Below, in pieces: positions 21,278-31,298 of a stretch of 64,000 nt of DNA; the first letter of the stretch is position 1; each line of letters opens with the position of its first letter. The notes below the pieces were generated by a model. That model made no database searches and was not told where the DNA came from. It worked only from the letters and a program-made list of their open reading frames with translations. The translations under genes were made by a program, and so were the position numbers. Source of the stretch: Klebsiella electrica (GTDB lineage: Bacteria; Pseudomonadota; Gammaproteobacteria; Enterobacterales; Enterobacteriaceae); the NCBI RefSeq assembly GCF_006711645.1, contig NZ_CP041247.1, positions 4,712,001 to 4,776,000 of the forward strand, written 5' to 3'.

Positions 21278-21721
21278 ATGAAAAACGCAACGTTCTACCT
21301 TCTGGACAATGACCACACCGTTGAGGGCCTCAGCGCCGTCGAGCAACTGGTGTGTGACATCGCCGCAGAACGTTGGCGCAGCGGCAAACGCGTGCTTATC
21401 GCCTGTGAAGACGAACAGCAGGCCATCCGTCTGGATGAAGCGCTGTGGGCCCGCCCTGCGGAAAGCTTCGTCCCGCATAATCTGGCGGGAGAAGGCCCCA
21501 GAGGCGGCGCGCCGGTGGAAATCGCCTGGCCGCAAAAGCGCAACAGCAGCCCGCGGGATATTCTGATCAGTCTGCGGCTAAACTTTGCAGATTTTGCCAC
21601 CGCTTTCACAGAAGTGATAGACTTTGTCCCTTACGAAGATTCTCTGAAACAACTGGCGCGCGAACGCTACAAAGCGTATCGCATGGCTGGTTTCAACCTG
21701 AATACGGCAACCTGGAAATAA
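21278..21721 (+). CDS. holC: DNA polymerase III subunit chi
   Basis: 147 aa, identical in length to E. coli HolC. Chi links the clamp loader, through psi, to single-strand binding protein. Start chosen at MKNATFYLL (21278), the family start; the frame is open further up, but only across the BIME. The last base of its TAA stop is the first base of the valS ATG (TAATG), so translation of valS is coupled. Confidence 0.96.
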   Translation: MKNATFYLLDNDHTVEGLSAVEQLVCDIAAERWRSGKRVLIACEDEQQAIRLDEALWARPAESFVPHNLAGEGPRGGAPVEIAWPQKRNSSPRDILISLRLNFADFATAFTEVIDFVPYEDSLKQLARERYKAYRMAGFNLNTATWK

Positions 21722-24576
21722 TGGAAAAGACATACAACCCACAAGATATCGAACAGCCGCTCTACGAGCACTGGGAAAAGCAGGGCTATTTCAAACCGAA
21801 TGGTGATGAAAGCCAGGAGAGCTTCTGCATCATGATCCCGCCGCCGAACGTCACCGGCAGTTTGCATATGGGTCATGCTTTCCAGCAAACCATCATGGAT
21901 ACCATGATTCGCTACCAGCGCATGCAGGGTAAAAACACCCTGTGGCAGGCCGGTACCGACCACGCGGGTATCGCGACCCAGATGGTGGTTGAACGTAAGA
22001 TTGCCGCAGAAGAAGGGAAAACTCGCCACGACTACGGTCGCGATGCCTTTATCGATAAAATCTGGCAGTGGAAAGCGGAATCCGGCGGCACCATTACCCG
22101 TCAGATGCGCCGCCTCGGCAACTCTGTGGACTGGGAGCGCGAGCGCTTCACCATGGACGAAGGTCTTTCCAACGCCGTGAAAGAAGTCTTTGTTCGCCTG
22201 TACAAAGAAGATCTGATTTACCGCGGCAAGCGCCTGGTCAACTGGGACCCGAAACTGCGCACCGCCATCTCTGACCTGGAAGTGGAAAACCGCGAGTCTA
22301 AAGGCTCCATGTGGCACATCCGCTACCCGCTGGCCGACGGCGCAAAAACCGCCGACGGTAAAGATTACCTGGTGGTGGCGACCACCCGTCCGGAAACTCT
22401 GCTGGGCGATACCGGCGTGGCCGTTAACCCGGAAGATCCGCGTTATAAAGATCTGATCGGTAAATTCGTGGTGCTGCCGCTGATTAACCGCCGCATTCCA
22501 GTCGTCGGCGACGAACACGCTGACATGGAAAAAGGTACCGGCTGCGTGAAAATCACCCCGGCGCACGACTTTAACGACTATGAAGTCGGGAAACGTCATG
22601 CCCTGCCGATGATCAATATCCTGACCTTTGACGGCGACATCCGCGAAAGCGCGCAGGTGTACGACACCAAAGGCGAAGAGTCCGACGTTTACTCCGCAGA
22701 GATCCCGGCTGAATTCCAGAAGCTGGAGCGTTTCGCGGCGCGTAAAGCCGTGGTGGCAGCCATCGATGCGCTCGGCCTGCTTGAAGAGATCAAACCTCAC
22801 GATCTGACCGTGCCGTACGGCGACCGTGGCGGTGTGGTGATCGAGCCGATGCTGACCGACCAGTGGTACGTGCGTGCCGACGTGCTGGCGAAGCCTGCCG
22901 TAGAAGCAGTGGAAAACGGCGACATTCAGTTCGTGCCGAAGCAGTACGAAAACATGTACTTCTCCTGGATGCGCGATATTCAGGACTGGTGTATCTCCCG
23001 TCAGCTGTGGTGGGGTCACCGTATCCCGGCGTGGTATGACAACGAAGGCAACGTCTACGTAGGCCGCACCGAAGACGAAGTGCGTCAGGAGAACAACCTC
23101 TCCGCCGACGTCGCGCTGCGCCAGGACGAAGACGTGCTCGACACCTGGTTCTCCTCCGCGCTGTGGACCTTCTCCACCCTCGGCTGGCCGGAAAACACCG
23201 ACGCGCTGCGTCAGTTCCACCCGACCAGCGTGATGGTCTCCGGTTTCGACATCATTTTCTTCTGGATTGCCCGCATGATCATGATGACCATGCATTTCAT
23301 CAAAGATGAAAACGGCAAACCGCAGGTACCGTTCCATACCGTCTACATGACCGGTCTGATTCGTGACGACGAAGGCCAGAAGATGTCCAAATCCAAGGGC
23401 AACGTGATTGACCCGCTGGATATGGTTGACGGTATTTCTTTGGCCGATCTGCTGGAAAAACGTACCGGCAACATGATGCAGCCGCAGCTGGCGGAGAAAA
23501 TCGCCAGACGCACCGAGAAACAGTTCCCGAACGGGATCGAGCCGCACGGCACCGACGCCCTGCGCTTCACCCTGGCGGCGCTGGCTTCGACCGGTCGCGA
23601 CATCAACTGGGACATGAAGCGCCTGGAAGGTTACCGTAACTTCTGTAACAAGCTGTGGAACGCCAGCCGTTTCGTGCTGATGAACACCGAAGATCAGGAC
23701 TGCGGCTTTAACGGCGGCGAACAGGTACTCTCCCTCGCCGATCGCTGGATCCTGGCTGAATTTAACCAGACCATCAAAGCGTACCGCGAAGCGCTGGATA
23801 ATTTCCGCTTCGATATCGCCGCGGGCATCCTGTATGAGTTCACCTGGAACCAGTTCTGCGACTGGTACCTGGAGCTGACCAAACCGGTGATGACCGGCGG
23901 CTCTGAAGCGGAACTGCGCGGCACTCGCCACACCCTGGTGAGCGTGCTGGAAGGTCTGCTGCGTCTGGCGCACCCGATCATTCCGTTCATCACCGAAACC
24001 ATCTGGCAGCGTGTGAAAACCATCGTCGGTATCGATGCGGACACCATCATGCTGCAGCCGTTCCCGGCATACGATGCGGCACAGGTTGATGAAGCGGCGC
24101 TGGCCGATACCGAATGGCTGAAGCAGGCGATTATCGCCGTACGTAATATCCGTGCGGAAATGAACATCGCCCCGGGTAAACCGCTCGAACTGCTGCTGCG
24201 CGGTTGCAGCGCTGACGCTCAGCGTCGCGTGACCGACAACCAGAGCTTCCTGCAGTCCATGGCGCGTCTGGAAAGCATCACCGTCCTGCCAGCCGACGAC
24301 AAAGGTCCGGTTTCTGTCACCAAAATCATCGACGGCGCCGAGCTGCTGATCCCGATGGCAGGTCTCATCAACAAAGAAGATGAGCTGGCGCGTCTGGCGA
24401 AAGAAGTGGCGAAGATCGACGGGGAAATCAGCCGCATCGAAAGCAAACTGGCCAACGAAGGCTTTGTCGCTCGCGCACCGGAAGCGGTGATCGCCAAAGA
24501 GCGTGAGAAGCTGGACGGTTATGCCGAAGCGAAAAGCAAACTGATCGAACAGCAGGCGGTCATCGCCGCGCTGTAA
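21721..24576 (+). CDS. valS: Valyl-tRNA synthetase
   Basis: 951-aa class I aminoacyl-tRNA synthetase, the same length as in E. coli. The HIGH-type signature is HMGH (49-52) and KMSKS is at 554-558. A long editing (CP1) insert lies between them, and the C-terminal coiled-coil arm is visible from about residue 880 ([22 protein letters not shown], in pieces). Charges tRNA-Val and edits mischarged Thr. A 768-aa open frame on the opposite strand is a shadow of the biased codon use of this gene. Confidence 0.98.
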   Translation: MEKTYNPQDIEQPLYEHWEKQGYFKPNGDESQESFCIMIPPPNVTGSLHMGHAFQQTIMDTMIRYQRMQGKNTLWQAGTDHAGIATQMVVERKIAAEEGKTRHDYGRDAFIDKIWQWKAESGGTITRQMRRLGNSVDWERERFTMDEGLSNAVKEVFVRLYKEDLIYRGKRLVNWDPKLRTAISDLEVENRESKGSMWHIRYPLADGAKTADGKDYLVVATTRPETLLGDTGVAVNPEDPRYKDLIGKFVVLPLINRRIPVVGDEHADMEKGTGCVKITPAHDFNDYEVGKRHALPMINILTFDGDIRESAQVYDTKGEESDVYSAEIPAEFQKLERFAARKAVVAAIDALGLLEEIKPHDLTVPYGDRGGVVIEPMLTDQWYVRADVLAKPAVEAVENGDIQFVPKQYENMYFSWMRDIQDWCISRQLWWGHRIPAWYDNEGNVYVGRTEDEVRQENNLSADVALRQDEDVLDTWFSSALWTFSTLGWPENTDALRQFHPTSVMVSGFDIIFFWIARMIMMTMHFIKDENGKPQVPFHTVYMTGLIRDDEGQKMSKSKGNVIDPLDMVDGISLADLLEKRTGNMMQPQLAEKIARRTEKQFPNGIEPHGTDALRFTLAALASTGRDINWDMKRLEGYRNFCNKLWNASRFVLMNTEDQDCGFNGGEQVLSLADRWILAEFNQTIKAYREALDNFRFDIAAGILYEFTWNQFCDWYLELTKPVMTGGSEAELRGTRHTLVSVLEGLLRLAHPIIPFITETIWQRVKTIVGIDADTIMLQPFPAYDAAQVDEAALADTEWLKQAIIAVRNIRAEMNIAPGKPLELLLRGCSADAQRRVTDNQSFLQSMARLESITVLPADDKGPVSVTKIIDGAELLIPMAGLINKEDELARLAKEVAKIDGEISRIESKLANEGFVARAPEAVIAKEREKLDGYAEAKSKLIEQQAVIAAL

Positions 24577-24582
24577 TCCTCC

Positions 24583-24613
24583 CGCCCCTTGCCGGCTGGC
24601 AAGGGGCGTTTTT
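24583..24613 (+). terminator. Rho-independent terminator of pepA/holC/valS
   Basis: CGCCCCTTGCC and GGCAAGGGGCG form a perfect 11-bp stem with a 4-base loop, followed by five T. It begins 6 bases after the valS stop. Confidence 0.93.
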
Positions 24614-24679
24614 ATCCGCGATACCCGCTTGCGCTCCCCCCGCTCGCGATGTTATTAACAACACCATCCGTCATTTGCT

Positions 24680-25195
24680 ATGAGTCATCGTATGAATACG
24701 AGCGCGACCATCACGGCGTCGCTGCGCCGCATCACCGCTGAAGATAATGCAGCTATCGCCAACGTTATCCGCCAGGTTTCTGCGGAATACGGCCTGACGG
24801 CCGATAAAGGCTATACGGTCGCCGACCCTAACCTCGATGAGCTTTTTGAGCTCTACAGCCAGCCAGGCTCCGCCTATTGGGTGGTTGAACAGGATGGTCG
24901 GGTGGTCGGCGGCGGCGGCGTTGCCCCGCTGGCGCATAGCGAACCGGATATCTGCGAACTACAGAAAATGTATTTTATGACCTCTGCCCGTGGCCAGGGG
25001 CTGGCGAAAAAGCTGGCGCTGCTGGCGTTAGATTATGCCCGCGAGCAGGGTTTCAAACGCTGCTATCTGGAAACCACCGCCTTCCTGAAAGAAGCCGTCG
25101 GGCTATACGAGCACCTCGGCTTCGAACATATCGACGGGCCGCTTGGCCGCACTGGTCATGTCGATTGCGAAGTACGGATGCTGAAAACGCTGTAA
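24680..25195 (+). CDS. yjgM: GNAT family N-acetyltransferase
   Basis: 171-aa single-domain GNAT protein. The acetyl-CoA-binding region is seen as [20 protein letters not shown] (motif A, R-G-Q-G-L) and the C-terminal part has [16 protein letters not shown]. The substrate is not known from sequence. E. coli yjgM occupies the same place between valS and miaE; E. coli yjgN, which lies between them there, is absent here. The start could be the second Met (24692, MNTSATIT), which gives 167 aa, the length of E. coli YjgM; the spacing does not decide it. Confidence 0.85.
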   Translation: MSHRMNTSATITASLRRITAEDNAAIANVIRQVSAEYGLTADKGYTVADPNLDELFELYSQPGSAYWVVEQDGRVVGGGGVAPLAHSEPDICELQKMYFMTSARGQGLAKKLALLALDYAREQGFKRCYLETTAFLKEAVGLYEHLGFEHIDGPLGRTGHVDCEVRMLKTL

Positions 25196-25220
25196 GCGCT
25201 CGTCCCCACCCGCCGCGGTT

Positions 25221-25307
25221 CCCCGGTCGCGCGATGCTTACCGGGGCTACGGCTCAAGGCGCGCGGTTTGGTAGCCCGGATAAGGCGCGTAGCGCCGCTA
25301 TCCGGGA
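25221..25307. repeat. BIME, two REP elements
   Basis: CCCCGGTCGCGCGATGCTTA followed by CCGGGGCTAC, and GTAGCCCGGATAAGGCGCGT...TATCCGGGA, an inverted pair 20 bases apart between the convergent yjgM and miaE. Confidence 0.87.
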
Positions 25308-25315
25308 ACAACGCA

Positions 25316-26080
25316 TCAGGCGATAACCGGCACGCCGCTGTGGAAACGAAACTCCGCCTCCGGAGCATTAATTAACGCCGCTTCCGCCTCGCCAAGCTGG
25401 CGTATGCGTTCACTGATATCCTCTTCGGCAATCTGCTGTGCCAGATCGAGGTAATCCTGATAGTGCCGCGCTTCCGAGCGCAGCAGCGACAGATAGAACT
25501 TTTGCAGATCGTCATTCAGCCACGGCGCCAGCGCGGCAAAGCGCTCGCAGGAGCGCGCTTCAATATAGGCTCCGCAAATCAGCTTATCGATCAGCATCAC
25601 CGGTTCGTGGGAGCGCACTTCTCTGCGTAACCCGCGGGCATAATGACTGGCGGTGATTTTGACGTACGGGATATCGTGGGCCAGCATCATTTCCCGCACC
25701 TGCCAGAAATGGTGCAGCTCTTCTTTAATCAGCAGCACCATGCTGTCCACCAGCTGACGGCCCCACGGATCGTCGGTCTGCGGCATGGTGCTTTTATTAA
25801 TCCGTTTATGCAGCGCGACGAAATCCGGCTCGGGCCCCCAGCGGTAGGTAAAGTCCTCATACGGCTTCAGGCAGGCCAGCAGCTCGTCGGCCCCCTCTTT
25901 ATCAGCAACATATTTACGTACCAGCAGCAACGCGTTTTGCGCCGCTTTTAGCTCGCAGACCATATGGTCAGTCAGCAGCAGCGGGAGATTTTCCGGCTTA
26001 CGGGCTTCATCAATCCACGCCTGTGGGGTTGGGCAGTGCAGGAAGTCGCGTATGGGGGCGAGTATTTGCGGGTAGTCCAT
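25316..26080 (-). CDS. miaE: tRNA-(ms2io6A)-hydroxylase
   Basis: 254-aa non-haem di-iron monooxygenase that hydroxylates the isopentenyl group of ms2i6A37 in tRNAs reading UNN codons. Ferritin-like iron ligands are suggested by KEELHHF and by SEARHYQDY near the C-terminus. Family sequence from MDYPQILAPIRDFL onward. E. coli K-12 lacks a functional miaE at this place, while Salmonella and Klebsiella keep it. It is followed by a BIME rather than a canonical terminator. Confidence 0.93.
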   Translation of the reverse strand: MDYPQILAPIRDFLHCPTPQAWIDEARKPENLPLLLTDHMVCELKAAQNALLLVRKYVADKEGADELLACLKPYEDFTYRWGPEPDFVALHKRINKSTMPQTDDPWGRQLVDSMVLLIKEELHHFWQVREMMLAHDIPYVKITASHYARGLRREVRSHEPVMLIDKLICGAYIEARSCERFAALAPWLNDDLQKFYLSLLRSEARHYQDYLDLAQQIAEEDISERIRQLGEAEAALINAPEAEFRFHSGVPVIA

Positions 26081-26166
26081 TGAGGTTCCTTGCTATACGG
26101 TAACGGCTGGCGGCCGTTATCGCATCCAGACAGACACAATATTATTGTTCAGGGTATAACGAGACG

Positions 26167-26205
26167 AAAACCCCGACAACATAGCGAACGATGTCAGCGG
26201 GGTTT
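26167..26205 (-). terminator. Probable terminator after rraB
   Basis: AAACCCCG and CGGGGTTT form an 8-bp stem with a large partly paired loop, ending in TTTT on the minus strand. It lies about 50 bases past the rraB stop. Confidence 0.65.
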
Positions 26206-26255
26206 CTGTGTGTAGCCAGCAAAGACGCGGCCTGAAGGATGACGTGCGGGTTTAT

Positions 26256-26681
26256 TTAGTGGCGAACGCCGTCATCGTCTTCATCAACGAAATCGTCGTC
26301 ATCTTCTTCATCGCCCTCTTCGCCGTTCGGGTCCTCATAGTAAGTGCCCCAACCGTCATATTCGACGTCGAATTTTTCCGCCAGAGTCATCAGCTGCTCA
26401 ACCTGGGCATCAATCAGCTCCACCTTCAGGGCGCTTTCGCTCAGGATGTCACAGCAGATAACCACTTCGCCCTCTTCCACTTCCAGCTCTTCCGGCTCGG
26501 TCACTTCGTAGCCCAGCTTGAAGGCCTCGACAGCCACTTTCTCCAGCGTTTCGAAGTCATCGGCAGAGAGATGGTGTTCAATGGTGTACAACGCGTCCGG
26601 ATCGCTGCCGTCTTCGAGCAGCTCTTCGATAATCAGACGCGTTTCTTCACGCTGTTCTTCCAGTAGTTCCGGGTTTGCCAT
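26256..26681 (-). CDS. rraB: Regulator of ribonuclease E activity B
   Basis: 141-aa very acidic protein that binds RNase E and inhibits its activity in E. coli. The first residues [15 protein letters not shown] are the family start at 26681; an open frame runs 38 codons further up without family sequence. The C-terminus is a long Asp/Glu tail (about residues 115-138), typical of RraB. Divergent from argI. Confidence 0.95.
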   Translation of the reverse strand: MANPELLEEQREETRLIIEELLEDGSDPDALYTIEHHLSADDFETLEKVAVEAFKLGYEVTEPEELEVEEGEVVICCDILSESALKVELIDAQVEQLMTLAEKFDVEYDGWGTYYEDPNGEEGDEEDDDDFVDEDDDGVRH

Positions 26682-26773
26682 GGCTCGTTCCTCATAATGT
26701 GCGGCAGATACTTCTATTGTCACATACCGCCGTGATTGCCTCCACCTTTGCGCGAAAGATTTGTGCAACGGGG

Positions 26774-26815
26774 TTGCAAATGAATATTCATACATATAAA
26801 TTGAATTTTAATTCA
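26774..26815 (+). promoter_or_regulatory. argI promoter with tandem ARG boxes
   Basis: Two ArgR sites 21 bases apart, two helical turns: TGAATATTCATACA (26781-26794, two mismatches) and TGAATTTTAATTCA (26802-26815, perfect match to TGAATNNNNATTCA). They cover a candidate -35 TTGCAA (26774) and -10 TATAAA (26795), although the spacer there is a short 15 bases. Arginine-bound ArgR should repress argI here. Confidence 0.88.
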
Positions 26816-26844
26816 ATATAGGGCTTAAGCCATGTGAGGGAATC

Positions 26845-27849
26845 ATGTCCGCGTTTTATCAGAAGCATTTTTTAAAGTTACTCGATTTTACCCCTGCAGA
26901 AATCACTGCCCTGCTGACGCTGGCGGCCAGACTGAAAACCGATAAAAAAAACGGTATTGAAATCCAGCATCTGGCTGGCAAAAACATCGCGCTCATCTTC
27001 GAAAAAGACTCTACCCGTACACGATGCTCTTTCGAAGTTGCCGCATTTGATCAGGGTGCCCGCGTCACCTATCTCGGGCCAAGCGGCAGCCAGATAGGCC
27101 ATAAAGAATCCATTAAAGATACCGCCCGCGTGCTGGGGCGGATGTATGACGGTATTCAATACCGCGGCCATGGGCAAGAGATTGTTGAGACGCTCGCCAG
27201 CTATGCCGGTGTCCCGGTGTGGAACGGTCTGACCAACGAGTTTCATCCCACCCAGCTGCTGGCGGACCTGCTGACCATGCAGGAGCATCTGCCGGGCAAA
27301 GCCTTTAACGAAATGACCCTGGTGTATGCAGGCGACGCCCGCAACAACATGGGCAACTCGATGCTCGAAGCCGCGGCGTTGACCGGGCTGGATCTGCGCC
27401 TGGTGGCTCCTGAGGCCTGCTGGCCCGAAGAGAACCTGGTGGCGGAATGTCGGGCGCTGGCGCAGAAAAACGGCGGCAACATCACGCTGACCGAAGATAT
27501 CGCGGCGGGCGTGCAAGGGGCAGACTTTATCTATACCGATGTGTGGGTGTCGATGGGCGAAGCCAAAGAGAAGTGGGCGGAGCGTATTGCGCTGCTGCGC
27601 GCTTATCAGGTGAATAGCGACATGATGGCGCTGACCGGCAATCCGCAGGTGAAGTTCCTGCACTGCCTGCCCGCCTTCCATGACGATCAAACGACCCTTG
27701 GTCAGCAGATGGCGGCGGAATACGGCCTGCATGGCGGCATGGAAGTGACTGACGAGGTCTTTGAGTCGCCGGCAAGCATCGTCTTCGATCAGGCGGAAAA
27801 CCGGATGCACACCATCAAAGCGGTGATGGTGGCGACGCTGAGTAAATAG
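26845..27849 (+). CDS. argI: Ornithine carbamoyltransferase
   Basis: 334-aa enzyme making citrulline from ornithine and carbamoyl phosphate in arginine synthesis. The carbamoyl-phosphate loop STRTRCSFE lies near residues 56-64; HPTQLLAD and [10 protein letters not shown] (ornithine-binding Cys) are in place. Full length (E. coli ArgI/ArgF 334 aa). Paired ARG boxes lie upstream. A BIME takes the place of a terminator downstream. Confidence 0.97.
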   Translation: MSAFYQKHFLKLLDFTPAEITALLTLAARLKTDKKNGIEIQHLAGKNIALIFEKDSTRTRCSFEVAAFDQGARVTYLGPSGSQIGHKESIKDTARVLGRMYDGIQYRGHGQEIVETLASYAGVPVWNGLTNEFHPTQLLADLLTMQEHLPGKAFNEMTLVYAGDARNNMGNSMLEAAALTGLDLRLVAPEACWPEENLVAECRALAQKNGGNITLTEDIAAGVQGADFIYTDVWVSMGEAKEKWAERIALLRAYQVNSDMMALTGNPQVKFLHCLPAFHDDQTTLGQQMAAEYGLHGGMEVTDEVFESPASIVFDQAENRMHTIKAVMVATLSK

Positions 27850-27867
27850 TCGTTCTCTCGCGGTATG

Positions 27868-27935
27868 TCCCGGATTGCGCGACGCTTATCCGGGCTACCT
27901 CTCCCGTAGCCCCGGTAAGCGTAGCGCCACCGGGG
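27868..27935. repeat. BIME, two REP elements
   Basis: CCCGGATTGCGCGACGCTTA with TCCGGGCTAC, then GTAGCCCCGGTAAGCGTAGC with GCCACCGGGG. It is a single copy of the unit that is amplified at 3.2 and 11.4 kb, between the convergent argI and yjgK. Confidence 0.9.
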
Positions 27936-27940
27936 GATTT

Positions 27941-28420
<480 letters not shown>

Positions 28421-28533
28421 TCATTTTTTGTTTTATACGCCCCTTGACACTACCATACCACATCTTTTTTGCGGTTTTTTGTACTGACGCAGACTTATCG
28501 AAGCAATCGTTTACCTGTTTGTGTACTAATCGC

Positions 28534-28561
28534 TTGATCCGAAATTTGAGCTGCGTATAAT
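28534..28561 (+). promoter_or_regulatory. pyrLBI promoter
   Basis: TTGATC (28534-28539), a 16-base spacer and a perfect TATAAT (28556-28561), 26 bases before the pyrL ATG. This gives a short 5' leader before the coding leader peptide, as in E. coli. Confidence 0.75.
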
Positions 28562-28586
28562 GCCGGTCGATTTGCCGGGAGGAAGC

Positions 28587-28691
28587 ATGGTCTACTGCGT
28601 ACGACATTCTGTTTTACCGCGTCTGAACACAGGCGCTGGCGTAGCGTTTTTCTTTCCGTTGCTCAATAAATTCTCGAAGCCCCTTATTTAA
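28587..28691 (+). CDS. pyrL: pyrBI operon leader peptide
   Basis: 34-codon reading frame MVYCVRHSVLPRL... with a GGAGGAAGC ribosome site. It contains the Phe-Phe-Phe codons in a U-rich tract (GCGTTTTTCTTTCCG, about 28654-28668) where RNA polymerase pauses when UTP is low. It ends inside the attenuator hairpin (TAA at 28689). Translation close behind a paused polymerase prevents hairpin formation, so pyrBI is read when pyrimidines are scarce. Shorter than the E. coli leader peptide (44 aa). Confidence 0.92.
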   Translation: MVYCVRHSVLPRLNTGAGVAFFFPLLNKFSKPLI

Positions 28692-28705
28692 GGGGCTTTT
28701 TTTTT
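28678..28705 (+). terminator. UTP-sensitive attenuator of pyrBI
   Basis: AGCCCCTT and AAGGGGCT form an 8-bp stem with a 4-base loop, followed by nine T, between the pyrL leader and pyrB. Its position overlapping the pyrL stop is what makes control by coupled translation possible. Confidence 0.93.
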
Positions 28706-28727
28706 GCCCAGGCGTCAGGAGATAAAC

Positions 28728-29663
28728 ATGGCTAACCCGCTATATCAAAAACATATCATTTCCATAAACGATCTCAGCCGAGAAGACCTCGAACTGGTCC
28801 TGGCGACCGCTGCAAAACTGAAAGCCAACCCACAGCCGGAACTGCTGAAGCATAAGGTTATCGCCAGCTGTTTCTTTGAAGCCTCGACCCGTACCCGCCT
28901 GTCGTTTGAAACGTCGATGCACCGCCTCGGCGCCAGCGTGGTGGGCTTCTCCGACAGCAGCAACACTTCGCTGGGCAAAAAAGGCGAAACCCTGGCCGAC
29001 ACCATTTCGGTTATCAGCACCTACGTTGACGCCATCGTCATGCGTCACCCGCAGGAAGGGGCTTCGCGCCTGGCGACCGAATTTTCCGGCGGCATCCCGG
29101 TACTCAACGCCGGCGATGGCGCTAACCAGCACCCGACGCAGACCCTGCTGGATCTCTTCACCATCCAGGAAACGCAGGGCCGTCTGGAAAACCTCAACGT
29201 CGCGATGGTCGGCGACCTCAAATATGGCCGCACCGTCCATTCGCTGACCCAGGCGCTGGCGAAATTTAACGGCAACCGCTTCTACTTTATCGCCCCGGAC
29301 GCGCTGGCGATGCCGCAGTACATCCTCGATATGCTGGATGAACAAGGGATTGCCTGGAGCCTGCACAGCACCTTTGAAGAGGTGATGGCAGAGGTGGATA
29401 TTCTGTACATGACCCGTGTGCAGAAAGAGCGTCTTGACCCGTCGGAATACGCCAACGTGAAAGCGCAGTTTGTCCTGCGCGCCGCCGACCTCGAAGGCGC
29501 CCGTGACAATATGAAAGTGCTGCACCCGCTGCCGCGCATTGATGAAATCACCACCGATGTCGATAAAACGCCGCACGCCTGGTACTTCCAGCAGGCCGGC
29601 AACGGCATCTTCGCCCGCCAGGCGTTACTGGCGCTGGTACTAAATCGCGATCTGGCACTCTAA
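28728..29663 (+). CDS. pyrB: Aspartate carbamoyltransferase catalytic subunit
   Basis: 311 aa, identical in length to E. coli PyrB. First committed step of pyrimidine synthesis. Carbamoyl-phosphate loop STRTRLSFE (about residues 53-61), aspartate-domain [10 protein letters not shown], and HPLPRIDEI near the C-terminus. Start at MANPLYQ (28728) after an AGGAG site. Followed 13 bases later by the regulatory subunit. Confidence 0.98.
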   Translation: MANPLYQKHIISINDLSREDLELVLATAAKLKANPQPELLKHKVIASCFFEASTRTRLSFETSMHRLGASVVGFSDSSNTSLGKKGETLADTISVISTYVDAIVMRHPQEGASRLATEFSGGIPVLNAGDGANQHPTQTLLDLFTIQETQGRLENLNVAMVGDLKYGRTVHSLTQALAKFNGNRFYFIAPDALAMPQYILDMLDEQGIAWSLHSTFEEVMAEVDILYMTRVQKERLDPSEYANVKAQFVLRAADLEGARDNMKVLHPLPRIDEITTDVDKTPHAWYFQQAGNGIFARQALLALVLNRDLAL

Positions 29664-29676
29664 GGGGGAAAAAGAG

Positions 29677-30138
29677 ATGACACACGACAATAAATTACAG
29701 GTAGAAGCCATTAAACGCGGCACCGTTATCGACCACATCCCGGCGCAGGTGGGCTTTAAACTGCTGACCTTGTTCAAACTGACCGAAACCGATCAGCGTA
29801 TCACCATCGGCCTGAACCTGCCGTCAGGCGAGATGGGTCGCAAAGATTTAATCAAAATCGAAAACACCTTCCTCACCGACGAGCAGGTCAACCAGCTCTC
29901 CCTGTATGCGCCGCAGGCGACGGTCAACCGCATCGATGATTATGAAGTAGTCGGTAAGTCACGCCCGAATCTGCCGGATCGGATTAACAGCGTACTGGTC
30001 TGCCCGAACAGTAACTGCATCAGCCACGCCGAGCCGGTTTCCTCCAGCTTTGCGGTGAAAAAGCGCGAAAACGATATCGCGCTGAAGTGCAAATATTGCG
30101 AAAAAGAGTTTTCGCACTATGTCGTTCTGGCCAACTAA
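29677..30138 (+). CDS. pyrI: Aspartate carbamoyltransferase regulatory subunit
   Basis: 153-aa subunit that binds CTP/UTP (inhibitors) and ATP (activator). The four zinc-binding cysteines are in CPNSNC and CKYC of the C-terminal domain, which docks to PyrB. Same length as in E. coli. Ribosome site GGGGGAAAAAGAG before the ATG. Confidence 0.97.
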   Translation: MTHDNKLQVEAIKRGTVIDHIPAQVGFKLLTLFKLTETDQRITIGLNLPSGEMGRKDLIKIENTFLTDEQVNQLSLYAPQATVNRIDDYEVVGKSRPNLPDRINSVLVCPNSNCISHAEPVSSSFAVKKRENDIALKCKYCEKEFSHYVVLAN

Positions 30139-30155
30139 TTGAGGTTGGTATTGGC

Positions 30156-30182
30156 AACCCGGCTCCCTATAATGGCCGGGTT
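30156..30182 (+). terminator. Hairpin after pyrI, weak terminator candidate
   Basis: AACCCGGC and GCCGGGTT form a perfect 8-bp stem with an 11-base loop, 18 bases past pyrI, but no T run follows. It may end transcription weakly or protect the 3' end. Confidence 0.5.
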
Positions 30183-30193
30183 CCATACGCGCT

Positions 30194-30265
30194 ATCCTTC
30201 AAGCTGCTTCTTTGTCGGCCGTGCGGGCGCTTCGCCCCTTGTCGCGTCGATGCAACTCGAAGGAT
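30194..30265. repeat. Short ERIC-like palindromic repeat
   Basis: The ends ATCCTTCAAGCTGC and GCAACTCGAAGGAT match as a 14-bp inverted repeat with two mismatches. They resemble the two termini of the ERIC element (TTCAAGCTGC... and ...GCAACTCGAA), but the usual central ERIC core is missing and replaced by a GC-rich segment, so the whole is only about 72 bases. It lies between pyrI and ridA. Confidence 0.6.
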
Positions 30266-30306
30266 TTTGCCTCCCCATTTAATAATGCTGTTATTCAGGA
30301 GAACTC

Positions 30307-30693
30307 ATGTCTAAAACTATCGCGACGGAAAATGCACCGGCAGCCATCGGCCCGTATGTTCAGGGCGTCGATCTGGGCAGCATGATCATCACCTCCGGCC
30401 AGATCCCCGTCGATCCGAAAACCGGTAGCGTGCCGGAAGATGTCGCCGCTCAGGCACGTCAGTCTCTGGACAACGTCAAAGCTATCGTTGAAGCCGCTGG
30501 CCTGAAAGTCGGCGATATTGTTAAAACCACCGTGTTCGTTAAAGATCTGAACGACTTCGCCACCGTGAATGCCGCTTATGAAGCGTTCTTCACCGAACAT
30601 CACGCGACCTTCCCGGCGCGCTCCTGCGTTGAAGTGGCTCGCCTGCCGAAAGATGTGAAGATCGAGATCGAAGCGATCGCTATCCGTCGCTAA
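30307..30693 (+). CDS. ridA: 2-iminobutanoate/2-iminopropanoate deaminase
   Basis: 128-aa RidA (YjgF) protein, the same length as E. coli RidA. It hydrolyses reactive enamine/imine products of PLP dehydratases such as IlvA, protecting other PLP enzymes. The conserved arginine is in ARSCVEVARLPKD, and EIEAIA ends the family signature. AGGAG ribosome site seven bases before the ATG. Confidence 0.97.
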   Translation: MSKTIATENAPAAIGPYVQGVDLGSMIITSGQIPVDPKTGSVPEDVAAQARQSLDNVKAIVEAAGLKVGDIVKTTVFVKDLNDFATVNAAYEAFFTEHHATFPARSCVEVARLPKDVKIEIEAIAIRR

Positions 30694-30704
30694 TCCTCGC
30701 TTCC

Positions 30705-30749
30705 CCCTCACCCATACGCTTTTCCCCCTGCGCCGGGTGAGGGAGTTTT
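30705..30749 (+). terminator. Terminator after ridA
   Basis: CCCTCACCC and GGGTGAGGG form a perfect 9-bp stem around a 21-base loop, followed by AGTTTTA. It lies 12 bases past the ridA stop. Confidence 0.65.
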
Positions 30750-30750
30750 A

Positions 30751-31135
30751 CTACTCGACCTTCGTCGCCCGCAGCCGTTTCTCCAGCGAATACACCGCCG
30801 CGATCGCCAGCTCATCCCGCGTTTTCGCCGCCTCGTCCAGCTGCGCCTGAGTATAAAACAGCCCGTCGCTGGCCTTCTGTTGCCGTTTCAGATAGCGCGT
30901 GGAGGCAAAGCGCCAGCCCCGATCGTCGGTCAGATGCCAGAGGAAGACGTTCAGCCTGGCCGCTACCATGCCGTCAATCTGGCGCTTGATCGCCTCCAGC
31001 GGCATGACGTGGCGAGCGGAATCCAGCAGCAGCCCGCGGGCGCGCCATCAATCGTGACGTCAGGAATCGCCGTATTTCAGCGCCGTTCTGCATCAACTGG
31101 TCAGCAGGCCATAACGCACAGAGTTCAGCATAAGT
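30751..31135 (-). pseudogene. Remnant of a GH20 beta-N-acetylhexosaminidase gene
   Basis: On the minus strand, pieces of a family 20 glycoside hydrolase can be read in more than one frame: LMQNGAEI and IPDVTIDGAP upstream, then after a frame change LLLDSARHVMPLEAIKRQID and the catalytic-core stretch FLWHLTDDRGWRFASTRY, where the family usually has FHWHLTDDQGWR. After FYTQ the sequence jumps to a short C-terminal tail ending TKVE, so most of the catalytic domain, including the usual Asp-Glu pair, is missing. An 84-codon open frame (30751-31005) survives but cannot encode an active enzyme. Frame changes plus an internal deletion make this a decayed gene. Confidence 0.75.
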
Positions 31136-31252
31136 TTTCCTGTTGATGACGGGCCAAAAAAAGCAAAACATTGGGTTAACATGCGCGCAAAAGAGCGTCA
31201 AGCCAAGGGGACGGCGGGGTTCACAACTTTCTGAAATTTAAGAGAAAGGCCC

Positions 31253-31284
31253 AAAAGACCGCCCTCCCTTGAGGGAGAGCGGTC
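31253..31284 (-). terminator. Terminator after mgtA
   Basis: On the minus strand GACCGCTCTCCCTC and AAGGGAGGGCGGTC form a long stem with one mismatch, followed by TTTT. It starts 14 bases past the mgtA stop. Bases 31136-31252 hold no recognisable feature. Confidence 0.82.
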
Positions 31285-31298
31285 GGCACAAAGACGGG

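Noticed and set aside
21667..23973. 768-aa open frame antisense to valS
   Set aside because: It mirrors the codon-biased valS frame, has no ribosome site, and is rich in His, Val and Gln as expected for an antisense shadow.
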